Positions 11,433 to 23,410 of a stretch of 64,000 bases of DNA are shown piece after piece. Positions within the stretch are counted from its first letter, which is position 1; every line of letters begins with the position of its first letter. Below the pieces are notes generated by a model, which was not told where the DNA came from, did not search any database, and was given only the letters and a program-made list of their open reading frames with translations. The translations under genes and the position numbers were made by a program. This DNA is from Typhlomys cinereus (Eukaryota > Chordata > Mammalia > Rodentia > Platacanthomyidae): the NCBI GenBank assembly GCA_023101885.1, contig JALPQD010000224.1, forward strand, positions 2,508,696 through 2,572,695, written 5' to 3'.

Positions 11433-14400
11433 CTGGGTTTTTTTATTTGCCTTTGTTTTTCCTGATGCTGTTCCGTTCGTGTTTTGGTACTTTAGGCTAA
11501 CAATATAGCACGAATGGCTGTGTACCCCTTTCCAATATTCGATCTGTTGAGAAACTGTTAGTAAGTTAGGTCAATCCTCTGTGTCACCTATCTTGTTGAA
11601 TTTATTTTAGAGACTCATCCTGATGAGCTTAGACTTTCTGGATCCTTATTGTCTAGTAGTTAAAAATCTTTTTGTTTTGATTTGCCAAAAGCAAATTAGA
11701 CTTAATAGCTTGAATTTGCATCTGTTATGAAAGACCTATCCGACTTGAATAAAGTTTTCCTTTGACCTTCTCAAATAATTCACTTTTAGGGTTTTGATCT
11801 CCTTAACGTTCTAAACTTTGATTCTAAAGTATTGGTTATGGCTGATGTGAGTTTTAAGCCAAGTACACATACTACTAAAGACGCCATCACTTTTCTAGAG
11901 TTAGGAATCCGATGAGCTGAAAGCTGACAGAGGGTTCATAGTACATGATAATCTACAACACCCTGACCTGAACTCCCCAAAACCATGACACATGGCAAGG
12001 TCTGCGAGTCATTCCTCTTTGTACTCGGACCCTTGATGGGTCTGTGCTGATACTGCAGTTGGAGCATTGGGTTCTGCGTGAGCAGAAGCTATTCAGCCTG
12101 CTGCCGGGTGTCCCAGAGTATGTGGCTCTGTCTTCACATGGAGGCAGAAACATAATAAGACACAGTCCTTTCTTGGGAAAGTATGTCGCCGCTGTCCATC
12201 TTCCTGACCCTAAAAAAGAGTCACAGGGAGTTTTGACTCCAGACTGAGCCTCAAAATTGGGCCGCGGGAACTCAAATGCCTTTTTAATTGTGGTAGCCTC
12301 TCCCACATAGAGGGGATTTTATGGTCTTGTCCCCTTGCTTGCCCTTCCAGGATTACCAAGTGAGCATTTAACAAGAAAATGGAAGTGCCCGTGGTCCATA
12401 ATGTAACTCTTCCCCTAGAGCTTTACTGCAACTATTCATTAAATATGTTCTGGGGTAATTTAGAAAGACATTAAATTTAACTTTAAAAATTTAAACATAG
12501 AATTACCATAAGATCCAGCAGTTCCACTTTAGCAGTGTGGCCAGAGAGCTGACAGCAAGGTCTCCAGCCCTTCTTGCAGCCAGCTTAGCAGCAGTGGTGA
12601 ATGAATGCGGTCTGCGCTGCAGCAGGCTGTGCAGACTTGCTTCCATACAGGAGCCCCTGGAGTCCAGATTCACAGGCACAGTGAGGAAAAGCCGGTTCCC
12701 TGAGGGGATGTGGTGTTAGTGTCCATAGGACGCAGACTTGGTTCTGGGGGGGCGTGAGGGTGCTGCATGAAGGTGTACTTAATGCTGCCAGCTGTGTACT
12801 TAAAACTGTGTACACTACAAGATTACAAAGTGCGCCGTAGATGCCTGGTGGCTAATCCTTTATTCCCAATGTTTGCGAGAGCACGCTTGTACATCCCCAG
12901 AGGACTGTCTCTGTCAAGTCCACACAGTGCCAGGTTCCCCAGTGACGGTTGGTGGGCACTGCAGCTGCCCACATGCAGTGAGTGTGAGGGATGCAGTCTG
13001 AACCAGTACAGTAAACTGTCAGAGGCTGTGTCCTAATCACTTGCCAGCTTTCAAACTTCCACATGTAAGTGTTCACATACCACAGCGCCTGTGTGGAGGT
13101 CACAGGACAACTTTGGCGTCAAGTCTCTGCTTCCACTGAGCCGTCTTGCTGCCGTCCAGTGGGTCTGCGTTGACAGCGGCCATTGGTCCTGTGTACAGGT
13201 TCTACATGTGGCACTTTAGGGTAGTGAGCAGGTGGGGACACCAACATGCCCGAGCTCCACCCATCTCTGTCCCGGTCACCCGTACCACGCCTGGGCTCCT
13301 AGCCTGGGCTCCTAGCGTGACTTTCTCCGCATTTGTGGAAGCCAGTCCCCCTGGGCCTTTACCCAGGCCGATGCCAGAGGTAGCAAGAAGATGCCAGTGT
13401 GTGTGATCAAAATATGTTACGTGGATGAAATTGTTAAAGGATACATGAAAGTTTGATGAGGTGTGAGATACGCTGGGCATTGCATCGCCCTCGAGGTGGT
13501 CTCCAGCCAGCTTGGAACACACTTCCTGAGCCCTGGGAGATCTTACGCATTCTTCTTTCCCCGGGCTCCACTTCAGTTGTTCCTAGTGGGTGGGTGAGTT
13601 GATTGTTTAATCCCGCTCCATTGCCTTCAGCCTTATTGTGCCCTTAATTATTTAATGTGTTTACCCTTCCGAGGTCGACTCCAGCCTGCCTCTTTCTGTC
13701 CAAGCTGTTTGTGGAAACCTTTCTTAGACTCCCCTGAACCTGACATTTTGGGCCACCTTTTTCTTTTCTCTTCTTCCTGTAATCGATGCAATTTGTTGAG
13801 AATTGGAAAAGGTCCTCCTAAGAGTAGAAATCAGTAGTGATCTGGGGGGACAGATGCTCTGGGCCGCAATCTCATGGCCCTGCCGCCTGTTTAGGTAGTG
13901 GCTGCCTTTGTATTTTATACACACCCTGTTTGTTTCCTGCCTGTAACCCAGGTAGGAATTGTCGCATGATTTCTTTCCTAAGTGAATCCTGATGGCGGTC
14001 CCTACGTTTCCCTTGTCCTGCTGCAGCACCCCGCTGAGAAGCTAAAGATTTCTGGGAGCAAAAGGGAGATGGTGCAGCAAGTCTTCTGTCGCTACCTCCA
14101 TGCTGACGAGGGGCCCTGAACTCTCAGGACCTCGCCTCTTTAGCTGAAGGGGCTTTAGATTTGGTGTGGTAGGAGTTCGTAGAAAGTTTGAATTGTCAAG
14201 ATTAACAATACAAGATCTAAGCAAGAGTAACCAGATAGCCCAGAAAGGAGAAGAGCCAAGAAACTCACCAGCACCAGCTTGCCCCAGAAGAGACGTACTG
14301 ATGGTTGCATAGTGAGGATGTGGCAAAATGCAAGAGATTATTTAAAAGCAACAGCAGTGGAACAGATCAAGAGTAGTGAGGCGTAACCATCAGGACCAGC

Positions 14401-14684
14401 AGTGTCACAGAGAAACATCTATGAAGCAAGAGCTACGCATGACGTAAGGCCGGGGAGCCTCTCTTGGACCTCCTGAATCTGACATTTCGGGACACCCCGT
14501 TCTCTTTTTCCCCATTTCCTCCTCCTCCTCTTCCTTGAATAGCCGTGGTCGGCATAGAAGTGGAGCTTCTCCTTGGCGTTCTAGCGAGGTGCTTGCTGTT
14601 GGTCTGCCCGGCAGGTTGGCGCCCACACACTCAGGATTTAATGGGAAAGCCCACAAATGACTGTCCCTGTCTGTATGAGCTTAT
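11433..14684. other. Intronic stretch with one small L1 scrap
   Basis: Mostly unassigned. Positions 12463-12545 ('aattaccataagatccagca' followed by 'gttccact') match the sense of an L1 3'-region segment ('accatatgacccagcaattccact' type). A B3-like antisense remnant may lie at 13040-13140 ('ggaggtcacaggacaacttt'). Frames at 11953-12306 and 13655-14656 have no recognisable domains. Confidence 0.45.
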
Positions 14685-14970
14685 GCCCATGTGTTCACAT
14701 GTGAAGACGGGCATGCATGTGCTGCAGCATGCACGTGGAGCGGGTCCTCACCTCCCCACCTTGTTGGAGACAGAGTCTCTGCCGCTGCGCAAGCCCGGCT
14801 AGCTGGTCCCTGAGCCACTGATTCTCCTTCTTCTGTCTCCCGTTCTCCCCATGTGCAGGGGTTGCAGATGCTCGCGCTACTTCTCCAGCGTTTACCTGAA
14901 CTCCGGGGTCTAGTTCAGGTCATCAGGCTTGCGCACCAAGCACTGAGCTGTCCCCAGTCCGTCTATGTCT
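14685..14970 (-). mobile_element. B3/B2-related SINE sequence, antisense, decayed
   Basis: Two antisense SINE-head signatures occur: 'cagagtctctgccgctgcgc...cctgagccactg' (14769-14820) and 'cagttcaggtcatcaggcttgcgcaccaagcactgagctg'-type sequence (14910-14950). The second is a clear reverse complement of a tRNA-derived B3-like head. Probably two overlapping or tandem old copies. Confidence 0.55.
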
Positions 14971-16554
14971 TTTAAAGTCTGGTCTACTTTTTGTTTGTTT
15001 TGTTTTGAATTATTGCCATTCATTTCACTCACTGGCTATACATATATACAGGTGGCCAAACATTAGTCTTTTTTTTTTTTTTTTAATCTTTTTACTCTTA
15101 AGATCAGTTGAGGCTCCTTAAGGTGTTACTCTTAGAGACTTAGGTAGACCACGTGGTTTCGTTAGTTTCTCCCCCAGCACTGTAGCTGTCAGTGTGGGTC
15201 AAGGTCTTGCTGGCCAGCTTCCTCAGGACATTTCCCTCTGGATAACTATGCACTTGGCAAGATGTGCAATGGTTACAGTTCAAATAGTTCTCTGAAAAAA
15301 TCACTGACTTAAACCACACTAGAGGGCTCAGTACCTTCATTTCTTTGCTAGTTGACATAGCAGTTAGCATCCAACAGGTGCTATTGAGTGTCTCCTATGC
15401 AAGGTACTTGCATACCACCTCCTTCAAGTCTCAACCAACCATGTGCAGGAATGTTCCTGACCTGGGAACCTGGGAACCTGGTCCCTAAGCCCTCGTTTTT
15501 CCCATCGTTGACTGTGGCTGGTTGACCTTTCTTGTGTTTACCAATAAGAGGGAGGCTGCTGAGGGACGAGAGACCTGGATGTATTTGGAGTTCGGCACCA
15601 TCTCTCTCCCCAGGTAAGCGGTAGGCAAAGGGCACAGCAGATTGTTTGGCGTGGGGATTTATGGCAGTGCTGTGCCGCCCAGTGAGCAGGACCGCACCTG
15701 GGGCTGGGCCTTGTGTCCAGTCACGGGCGACCATGCTCACTCTTGGGTTTGGTGACAAGTCAGCAGTGAGTGGGTTGTTCACCTGGGTGGGACGATGGAT
15801 CACAGCGAGAACATCTCTACTTGTCGGAAAGACGGTTGACACCAGAATCCTGCTAGGCTTCAGTTGCACCAGGCGCCATCACCCAGCAGGACCTATGGTC
15901 CACTGGGCAACGAGAGAGGCAGATGTGCACCTGTGGCTGTCTCGGATCGAGCCTTGGGTCTTTGTGTTTCTTCTCTTGTTCCCTCGCCGTCGTAATTGTT
16001 TGGACTTTTAGGGTCCTGCCTCTGGTTTGGAGGGAGTTGTGGTGTTGCATCACCTGCCCTCTGCCCCGAGTTTTCCACACCTCAGACCTCACGTCTGCTC
16101 CACCAGTGAGAGCGCGGAGGACGACTGAGCTGAGACCGTCCACGTCATGTTTACACATGGGTCAGTGTGCCCCCCCAGCATCCTCGGGTGGGTGGCCACA
16201 TGGACTGACGAGCTCCTCCAGAGAGCTCCCAGAGGGTCTGTCCTCGTGCCCCCTGCAGCGCACCACACCTGCTGTGTCAAATATGTCACTGTGCCCCTTG
16301 GTTTAATTACTTGGGTTTGACTTAGACTTGGGGAGGAATAATTAACTACAGGGAGTTGATTCAAAGTTACATAGTCTCCTTAATTGGTACTTTTTGTCTC
16401 AAAATAGTATTTTTCAATTTGATTCTCCGTATTGCTTTTTGCACTTAATATATTTAGATTAGTTCTCTCTGAAAAGTTAGCTATTAAGCAAATCACTTTA
16501 ATTGAATAGACCACAACTCTGTTCCTTCTTGGATCCCAAATCTGTCGGCTCTGG
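14971..16554. other. Intronic stretch, nothing recognised
   Basis: A T run at 15068-15084 may be the tail of an unrecognised minus-strand retroposon. Several long open frames (15381-16306, both strands) overlap in a G+C-richer patch. None resembles a known protein, and overlapping frames on both strands argue for base-composition artefacts. Confidence 0.4.
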
Positions 16555-16690
16555 GGTTTTTTTTATTTTATTTTTATTGTTTTTGTGTGTGCGTCTCTCT
16601 GTATCAGAGGGCGCGTGTATACTGTGGGGTCACCCTTGATTGCGTCTACCTCCCATTCACTTTGCTCTGGAGTTTCCCAGGATCCTAACT
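16555..16690 (-). mobile_element. tRNA-derived SINE, 5'-truncated
   Basis: The plus strand shows the tail and body in antisense: a T/A-rich stretch, a short GT tract, 'gtcacccttgattgc', 'ctttgctctggagtttcccagg'. These match the antisense body of the copies at 21309 and 55178. The tRNA-like head is missing. Confidence 0.65.
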
Positions 16691-17365
16691 AGCCATCTCT
16701 TTGTTAACATCTTCAATTCATATTTTTCCATTTGTCTGTTTTTAGTCCACTTCTGATACTCCCGAGTTATTTTGCAATTTCAAGGAATTATTTCTGTGCT
16801 TTATGGAAAGAAGTAGTATGTTTAATCTCCATTCACAGGTTCCTCTTCACTCTTTAAAGAAACAAATACTGACAGTTGTCTTTACCATCTTTGGCATAGT
16901 GCCAGTGACTGCACAAGCTGTAGGCCCACTCACCTGACCTGGGACCGGGTGTATGGCCTGGCAGTTGGTGTCAGAAGCCACTTGACAATTGAAGACTGAG
17001 CTCTTAGGCACATCTTAATTATTTGGTTAAGTAAACTGAACAAGTGAATATGTTGGAGAGAGCTGGTTTAGTATTTTGTCAGACCACCAAGTGAGAAAGT
17101 GTGCCCCCCTCTCATCTTTGTGTGGTATGGTGAGGCCAGTTCTTTTGGTTCCTAATGTCGATACAACTGTAGCAAAAACTAAGTCAAGAATAAACCCTTT
17201 GCTCCCCTAATGTCATGTATTCATGTCAGAAGGTAGCTAGAGTACCAAGTCATTGTTGCGAGAGCGTCAGGGTAAGAGAGAACTCGGTTCACCTAAGCTT
17301 GTTTAATAGTGTTTATTGATCCTTTTTTAAAATTCCAGTTGTATGTTTCTATCTCTCGGTGGGGG

Positions 17366-17367
<2 letters not shown>

Positions 17368-17416
<49 letters not shown>

Positions 17417-17575
17417 CGTGCATCCACTTGTGCCATGGTATGCTTGTGGAGATCGGGACAACTCTCAGAAGTCACATCTCTCCACCATGTGGGCTTCCAG
17501 GGGTCAGACTCGGGTCAGCAGGTTTGCATGCAGGCTTCTTACCTGCTGCAGCTTCGCCAGTCCCTCTATATTGCT
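17368..17575 (-). mobile_element. B3-like SINE with long (GT)n end
   Basis: About 22 GT units (17368-17413) precede an antisense B2/B3-type body: 'gtggagatcgggacaactc', 'caccatgtgggcttccaggg', 'cagcaggtttgcatgcaggc'. Translation of the GT tract produces the Cys-Val repeat frames seen here; they are not genes. Confidence 0.7.
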
Positions 17576-18684
17576 TGTCCCTTTGTAGGGAGAAATGGCT
17601 GAATAAAAAGTTTGAGGAAAGCTGTTGTGACCGTGGGCCTGCCCAGGAGATGGCATGGTGCAGTAAAGTAACTGGAGCCTGGAGGTTAGCGTGCCAAGGA
17701 CAAGTATCCTGAGAAAGCAGCAGATTGCGAGGGCAGGGGATGGAAGGGGCTGGGCTGGCATGAGGCAGAGGTGGGCCACACTGAAGTCTGTCCCACCGCA
17801 AGGTAAGGCTAGCCAAGGTCTGTGGCCTCCATTGTGGTCACTGGAAGAGTCAAGACAGACTGGCGTTCTTCTCGTCTGTACCAAGCACCTGTCTGTCCAG
17901 ACGGCAGTGAGCCACAGGCAGAGCTCCCCAAACAGGCACAGGTGGGCTCACGGCTCAAATCTCAGGCCTTTGCATTGTGAGATATACCATGTTGGGCGCT
18001 CCTGTGGAGCCAAGTAGGAGTGTTTTCCTTGGACCCATATAACTGGGGTTGGAGGTGTCTGGGCCCGTAGCTGGCCCAGGGTGCTGGTGGAGTACAGAAG
18101 TAGTATTCTGGTGGGACCCACTGGGAGGGACATAGCAGGATCTGGGCAGGCTGTGATGCCTGGTTTCCTGTGGCCTCTTCTGTTTGTAAAACAAATACTA
18201 ATTGGTAACCGTGAAACTGCCTTTGTACTCCAGAGTTGGAAAGTTACTGACATGTGTAGCAGAAGGACAGACCCCAGGGAGAGAGGACATGGCACTTGTC
18301 ACTCCAAGCACTCGAAGGGCCTTCTCTGTCCGCTAGCTGGAGATTGCTCATCTGGCTTGGAAGGGCGGTGGGACATGGGCCTGTGGGTTGGAGGAGGGGG
18401 CAGCAGTGTGTGTGTGCCGTGTGCTGCAGCTTGGGGACATCTGCAGAGGGACTGGCTGGGGACGAGACAGCAACGAGCATCTAGCCAGGGCCATTCCACC
18501 CTTCTCTGTGGCGGTAGCAGGTTGTGTGGCATCTTGAGGTACATTATTAAATGGATGGTTCGAATTTGCTGGGACAGTTCTAAAATGCGGCTGAGAATAA
18601 TTTACTTTTCAGTCAAGCAAAAAAAGAACATTAGGCAGTGGAGACAGTAGTTCTGCTCTTGTGAGATGCATGTGTGCTGCCTTC
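17576..18684. other. Intronic stretch, nothing recognised
   Basis: G+C-richer sequence with many overlapping open frames on both strands (17472-18650). No domain, signal peptide or conserved motif stands out. Treated as chance frames. Confidence 0.4.
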
Positions 18685-18775
18685 CTGCCAGTCCCACACT
18701 CAAGACTGAGGCAGGAGAATTGTGGGTTAAAGCTGAGCTTGCCCTGTTCTCAAAAACAAGGTGCTGCTCAGAGCA
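18685..18775 (+). mobile_element. B1-like fragment
   Basis: 'cagtcccacactcaagactgaggcaggagaattgtggg'-type order followed by 'gagcttgccctgttctcaaaaacaagg' resembles a decayed B1 middle and 3' end. Short and diverged. Confidence 0.45.
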
Positions 18776-19463
18776 ACCAAGCAAACTCCTAAAACCCCAC
18801 AGCAGACACACATACAGCAGGAGGGCTTAACCTGCCAGGGAAAGGTTAGGACAGAACACTCCCCCTGTAGTGGAGCACCCCAGATATTTTCTCAACACCA
18901 TTCTAAAGAAAAGAGAAGAGAAAGGAGGGGAGGGGAGAGGAGGGGAAGGTAAGGGGAAAGGAAACTAAGCCATGGCTGTAGTACAAACGGTGTAGTGTCT
19001 TGATAAATAGCATTTCAAGCAAGATACTGTGCTGTGTGTTTGTGGAAGTGAGCATGGGAGGCTGCAAAGTGAGGACCCTTGTGGAGATGGGAATGGTCTC
19101 ACACCACAGGGAAAGGTTATACTTGAGGGAGTGACTTTGTTCAAGGGGCGTGGAAATGCATAAGTTGGTGGTCGGAACCTGCTAAGTGCAATCCAATCGT
19201 TGACTTTGTCCAGACAGTTGCTCACTCACTGTTCCGGATTGTCTGCCTCGAAGCATCGTAGTTCTGCTCGTCTCTCTAAGGTGGTGGATGAGGCGCCCTT
19301 GGCAGCTGGGACCCTAAGGGTGCTTGAGCAGAAGAGAGGACTTGAGTAACTAAAGGGGAACAAAGAGGACCTTTTATAATCATTCATAAATAAAACGGGT
19401 GCTTCCTGGTTCTTGTGATGTTTTCTCTTAATAAATTCAATTTGCAGATTCTATGTTCTGAAT

Positions 19464-19673
19464 AAGATTATAGGTTTCTGGGCAATCTAGCCCCTCATGG
19501 CACTCTTGTGCCATGAGCTCTATTTCATTTCTGCTTGTCATGGGGGCGCCCTTAGCTCCTCATGGCACTCCACATCTGTAGTCCATGAGTTCCAACCTTT
19601 CTCTTCGCTAATAAACTCTACCTTAATCATCTAAAAAAAAAAAAAAAAAAAAAAAAAAGATTATAGGTTTCTG
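19464..19673 (+). mobile_element. Short retroposed transcript with poly(A) and perfect target duplication
   Basis: The 17-base sequence AAGATTATAGGTTTCTG at 19464-19480 is repeated at about 19657-19673, immediately after 26 A (19633-19658). Between lies a body of about 150 bases (19481-19632) carrying AATAAA at 19609-19615 shortly before the A run. This is the full signature of L1-mediated retroposition of a polyadenylated RNA. The body contains an internal repeat, 'ctcatggcactc', at about 19494 and 19559. I do not recognise the source. An LTR-type transcript end or an unlisted small retroposon family are both possible. The intact tail and flanks imply a recent insertion. Confidence 0.85.
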
Positions 19674-20177
19674 ATGTCAGTAACAGTTCCAAATATTAAA
19701 TTTCACAAATAAGGGTTAATTCTTACACTGCAGGTCTTGTTCTCTGACTTCAGAGAAAATGATGACCATGAACATTTAAGGTAATTAAAAGCAGCTTTGA
19801 ACTCTAGTTGAGGCTTCTGTTGCCTCGACATCATATTACACTCCCTGACTCTTGATTGAAGACAACTGTTTTTCGAGGACTACTGGCAAGGGTGTACCTA
19901 ACGGGACTCCGTGTCCCGAATGTGTGCTCTACATTTTGGATGTTAATGTGTTAGTGGTTCCCTAACGAAATCAGCCATAGGCAGTATTGTGGAAATGTAG
20001 CAAGTGCCAAAGACATAAAGATTTATCCATGTTTTTCCATATCATCAGGAAAGGGCCACTATTGACATCTTTATAATTTATATTCTTTATAAGTTCATGT
20101 GGACATTGTCTTTCCACGCAGTTTTAGTCTAGATATTTGCTGTAGCAACAGATTCTGACTTAAACAGAACTACTTCT

Positions 20178-20300
20178 GGAGAGCAAGATGGCCCAGCAGG
20201 TAAAAGCACCTACTTGCACCCCTGGTGACCTGAATTGGATTCCTGGGGTCCACATGGTGATTTCTGAGAGCTGTCCTCCGAATGCTGTTACACTGCTTGG
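20178..20300 (+). mobile_element. B3-like SINE, truncated
   Basis: Sense head 'gagagcaagatggcccagca', 'gtaaaagcacctacttgc', 'gacctgaattggattcctgg', 'gtccacatggtgat'. This is the classic tRNA-derived B2/B3 order. It ends without a clear A-rich tail. Confidence 0.65.
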
Positions 20301-21308
20301 CTCTGTTACCTTCTGACTTTCTTGAAATGTGAAAAGCTTGCGTTATTTGTAAATGTCCACACACCCATTCTGAGACAGTTACACATTTGCTAGGCTGCTT
20401 GTTGTCTTCCCACTCAGCTTGCTTCTCTGCTCACTCACTAGTTTTTGGTTTTTTCTTTGTAGAATCATTTTGATAAGTCTCATTCTATTTGTGTTCTCTG
20501 GTTTATCCTTTTATTGAAGATTAGATGAAGTTTGTTATTTCTGATCTTCCATTTCCATGTTGTATATGTTGTCTTTGGAATCTTTGAGTCCATGGAAGGA
20601 AGAGGTTTTGTTTTTGTCTTGAAACTAAGCATATTTGGGAATTCTTGCTGTGAAACAGTGGCTGCTAATACATGCTTGCACAACGGAACAAGATAACTTC
20701 CCCACCGCTTAGAATGACTAACCTAAGAAAGCCATTAAGAAGCAGAGATGTGCTGTTTCCACAAGCAGGATAGTGTGTGCATAATCCATGCTCAGTCACT
20801 TCAGTGTTATGAAGTAGTGGCCAAGCCAGGTCCTCACTTTAACTGGTGTTGGTAGGTCAAGTGTTTTTGTTTGTTAGTACACAGAGTTTCTAATTTAATT
20901 CTTGTCAAAATGTAGCTCTTTCTCTTACAAGTATTTCTCAAAGAAAGTAAGTGACAGGGAACATTTTAAAGAAGCGTATCTGGGATTTGGGAAGCAAAAG
21001 CATTTTCTGTTTGTGCCCAGCTGTACAGAGAAGTTTTCTGCTGCCTATCATGTGCCCCTGGCACTCAAGGTTTGACTGGCATGACTTGAGGCCCATCCAC
21101 TTGGCCTGTCTCATTTCTCCCATCACATTTATAGCCATTGTGCCATCCTTGTTCTTACATATAGAAGGTGATTATGCCAGTGGGGAAAGGGCCCTTTGCT
21201 GCCAGTCTCATCCCTTGTTTGGGGGAGGGGTTGTCCTATTAAGTGATTTAATCTTGAGCATCAGTCTGCTTCTCTATCGGTTTTGGTTTGGTTGCTGAAC
21301 CTCATGAC
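20301..21308. other. Intronic stretch, nothing recognised
   Basis: T-rich in 20400-20640, which may hide old antisense LINE sequence, but no landmark is clear. The frame at 20951-21298 has no recognised domain. Confidence 0.35.
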
Positions 21309-21532
21309 CTTGTGTGTGTGTGTATGTCTGTCTGTCTGTCTCAAAGGGCACTGTGTGTCCTTGTGGAAGACCAAGGGTGACTTCAAGAGTCATCTTGAAT
21401 TGCTTGGCTCTGAACCCAAAATGCTTTTTCTGTGCTTTTTCTGCCTGACATTTTTATGTGAGATCTGGGGTCTGAATTCCGGACTGTTTGCAAGGCAGAG
21501 TCTTAACCCTTGAGCCATCTCTGCAGCCCAAG
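21309..21532 (-). mobile_element. tRNA-derived SINE, old copy
   Basis: On the plus strand: a GT/TCTG tract, 'agggcactgtgtgtccttgt', 'aagggtgacttcaagagtca', 'atgtgagatctggggtctga', then the antisense head 'cttaacccttgagccatctc'. Nearly full length, with the body diverged from the young subfamily. Confidence 0.8.
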
Positions 21533-21882
21533 TATTAGCTTTTCTCTGACTTGTTCTAAGCCTCCTTGATGTAGTTCTGTGTATCATTTACCTTAGATCT
21601 AGGTTAGTGTCACTGTGGATGTGCTCGTGTCTCTACATGAGGTCTCCCAGCCCTTGTGAACTCTGGGGATTACTCAGTTTGTAGGTCTCTGGGAATTATT
21701 TTGTCTGGTTCCTGTATAGAGTCATAGAATATCTCCCTATGCATACCTACATTGGTATTCATCCAAGACTCAAAGTCTAGTTCTTTCCAGGTCAAGTCAT
21801 CTGTGCCCGGCAGCATTTTTGCCAAACACTCGTTTCCACTGCCTGCAGCTGAGGCCCAGTGCCTAAAGGCAGCTCCATGCAT

Positions 21883-22165
21883 GTTCTTAGTTGCTTTTGT
21901 GTAGCAATAACCAAAACCCCGGACAGAAACACCTTGGGAGGTTTGGCTCATGGGTTCCACCTTGGTCCATCTGATGGAAGGCATGGTGGAAGCCCAGGCT
22001 ATGCTCATGGCGGGTGTAACAGACCAAGAAACTGAGAGATCAGGCTGCAACTCAGATGGGCACAGCTTCCAAGGTGCACCTCAAGTGCCCTCCTTAGAAA
22101 ACATAGCCCCACCCCTAAAGATTCCAGTCGCCCTGTATTCAAAACATGTCCTCTGGTGGACAGTA
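21883..22165. mobile_element. Rodent medium-length interspersed repeat (family not named)
   Basis: Begins near 'gttgcttttgtgtagcaataacc', then 'ggctcatgggttccaccttg', 'ggaaggcatggtgg', 'ccttagaaaacatagcccca' and 'attccagtcgccctgtattc'. The order resembles a rodent repeat that starts with a 'ttgctgtgataa...accaaaagcaactt'-type sequence and ends in 'gtcaagttgaca'. Classification needs a repeat library. Confidence 0.5.
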
Positions 22166-23159
22166 GTGGTCAGTGGCTGTGAGGAAATCCAAACCATTCC
22201 TTCCTGCAGCGGGAGATTTCAGCATCTTTCTTAGATCCTTCTTAGACACTCACCCCTGGGAAGCCAGGACATCTAGCAGATTATCTCCCCCGTCCCCCAG
22301 GTTATCTTTAGTGATCCTCAGGAGCATTCAAAGGAAGCCAGTTATCAGAAGAGAACTGAAACCTCCCTCTTCTCCAGCTCACTGTTACACACGCTGGTGA
22401 ATCACAGGATGGTGCTGGTGGTCTCCGGACCTTGTCTGGAAGGAACTGTTGGTTTCCACAGGCACCCCGTGGCTTCTCCATCACTGACTTTCCCAAGTTT
22501 ATGTTGTGGAGAATGTTTTTCCCTGGGTCAGGGTTCTTCGCCGCCACAGCCACGTGCTCTGGTGCGTCGAGCTGAATGTATGTGGATTGTCTGTTATAGC
22601 CTGATGGGGCCCGTATGCTGTCATCTCTAAATCAAATGATGGGACTTATGGGGTTGTGGGTGTGAGTGACAAGAGCACACTCTCTCTTCTCATGGTCCTT
22701 CGTGGAGCAGGAGGGATTAAATACCAAAGTCTAATGAGAAATGGTTCTAGGCGTGCTTCAAAGGGAAACAGGGTGATGTGATGAACAGAAGACTCAGGCT
22801 ATTTGGAGGTCTGGGCAGAGAGAAGACAATAGCCTGAGGCATAGACCAGGGTGAGCTGCAGCCTGATTGCCTAGAGAGGGGCAAAAGGGCAGAGAGGCAC
22901 AAATAATCCAGGCAGTGAGGGTAAGTTGAATTTGGCTTGGTGCTGATGGTGCACGATGCCAAGTTCAGTCCTGAGAAGACTTCCTAAGTAATTCAGGGTT
23001 GCAAGGCACATGCTTCTCACAGCTGTAAGAGAGTCTAGAGGTGGCAGGTCCTGGGCACCGCAGGCGAGCTAACTGTCGGTTGTTTCATTGTGTTATGATG
23101 ATGGGTTTTTGTTTTTGTTTTTCTTTTTCTTTTAAGAGCTTTGATTTTTAGCTTTCGGT
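22166..23159. other. Intronic stretch, nothing recognised
   Basis: No repeat or exon that I can name. T-rich run at 23104-23135. Confidence 0.35.
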
Positions 23160-23372
23160 ATTTTACTTTAAATAAATTTTTATCATATTAATTGTTCAAA
23201 GTAGTAGATTTCAGTTATGGCATTCACATTTTGCATATAATGCACTGATCGTGTTCACCCTACTATTTATTACCTTCTCTTATTCCCCAAATGCAATGCT
23301 TGTCTGTATGAGACTTCTTTCTTTGACTTAGCATGACGATCTCCTGTTCCATAGTCATGTAAATGACATAAC

Positions 23373-23410
<38 letters not shown>

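Noticed and set aside
13724..14495. Short similarity between about 13727-13755 and 14468-14496 ('ctgaa-ctgacattt-ggg-ca')
   Set aside because: About 27 bases only and not extendable on either side. Likely chance or a very old repeat scrap.
15381..16364. Several frames over 100 codons on both strands
   Set aside because: They overlap in a G+C-richer patch on opposite strands, with no domain, splice logic or family resemblance.
17293..17588. Frames with Cys-Val or His-Thr repeats
   Set aside because: They translate the (GT)n tract and the adjoining antisense SINE.
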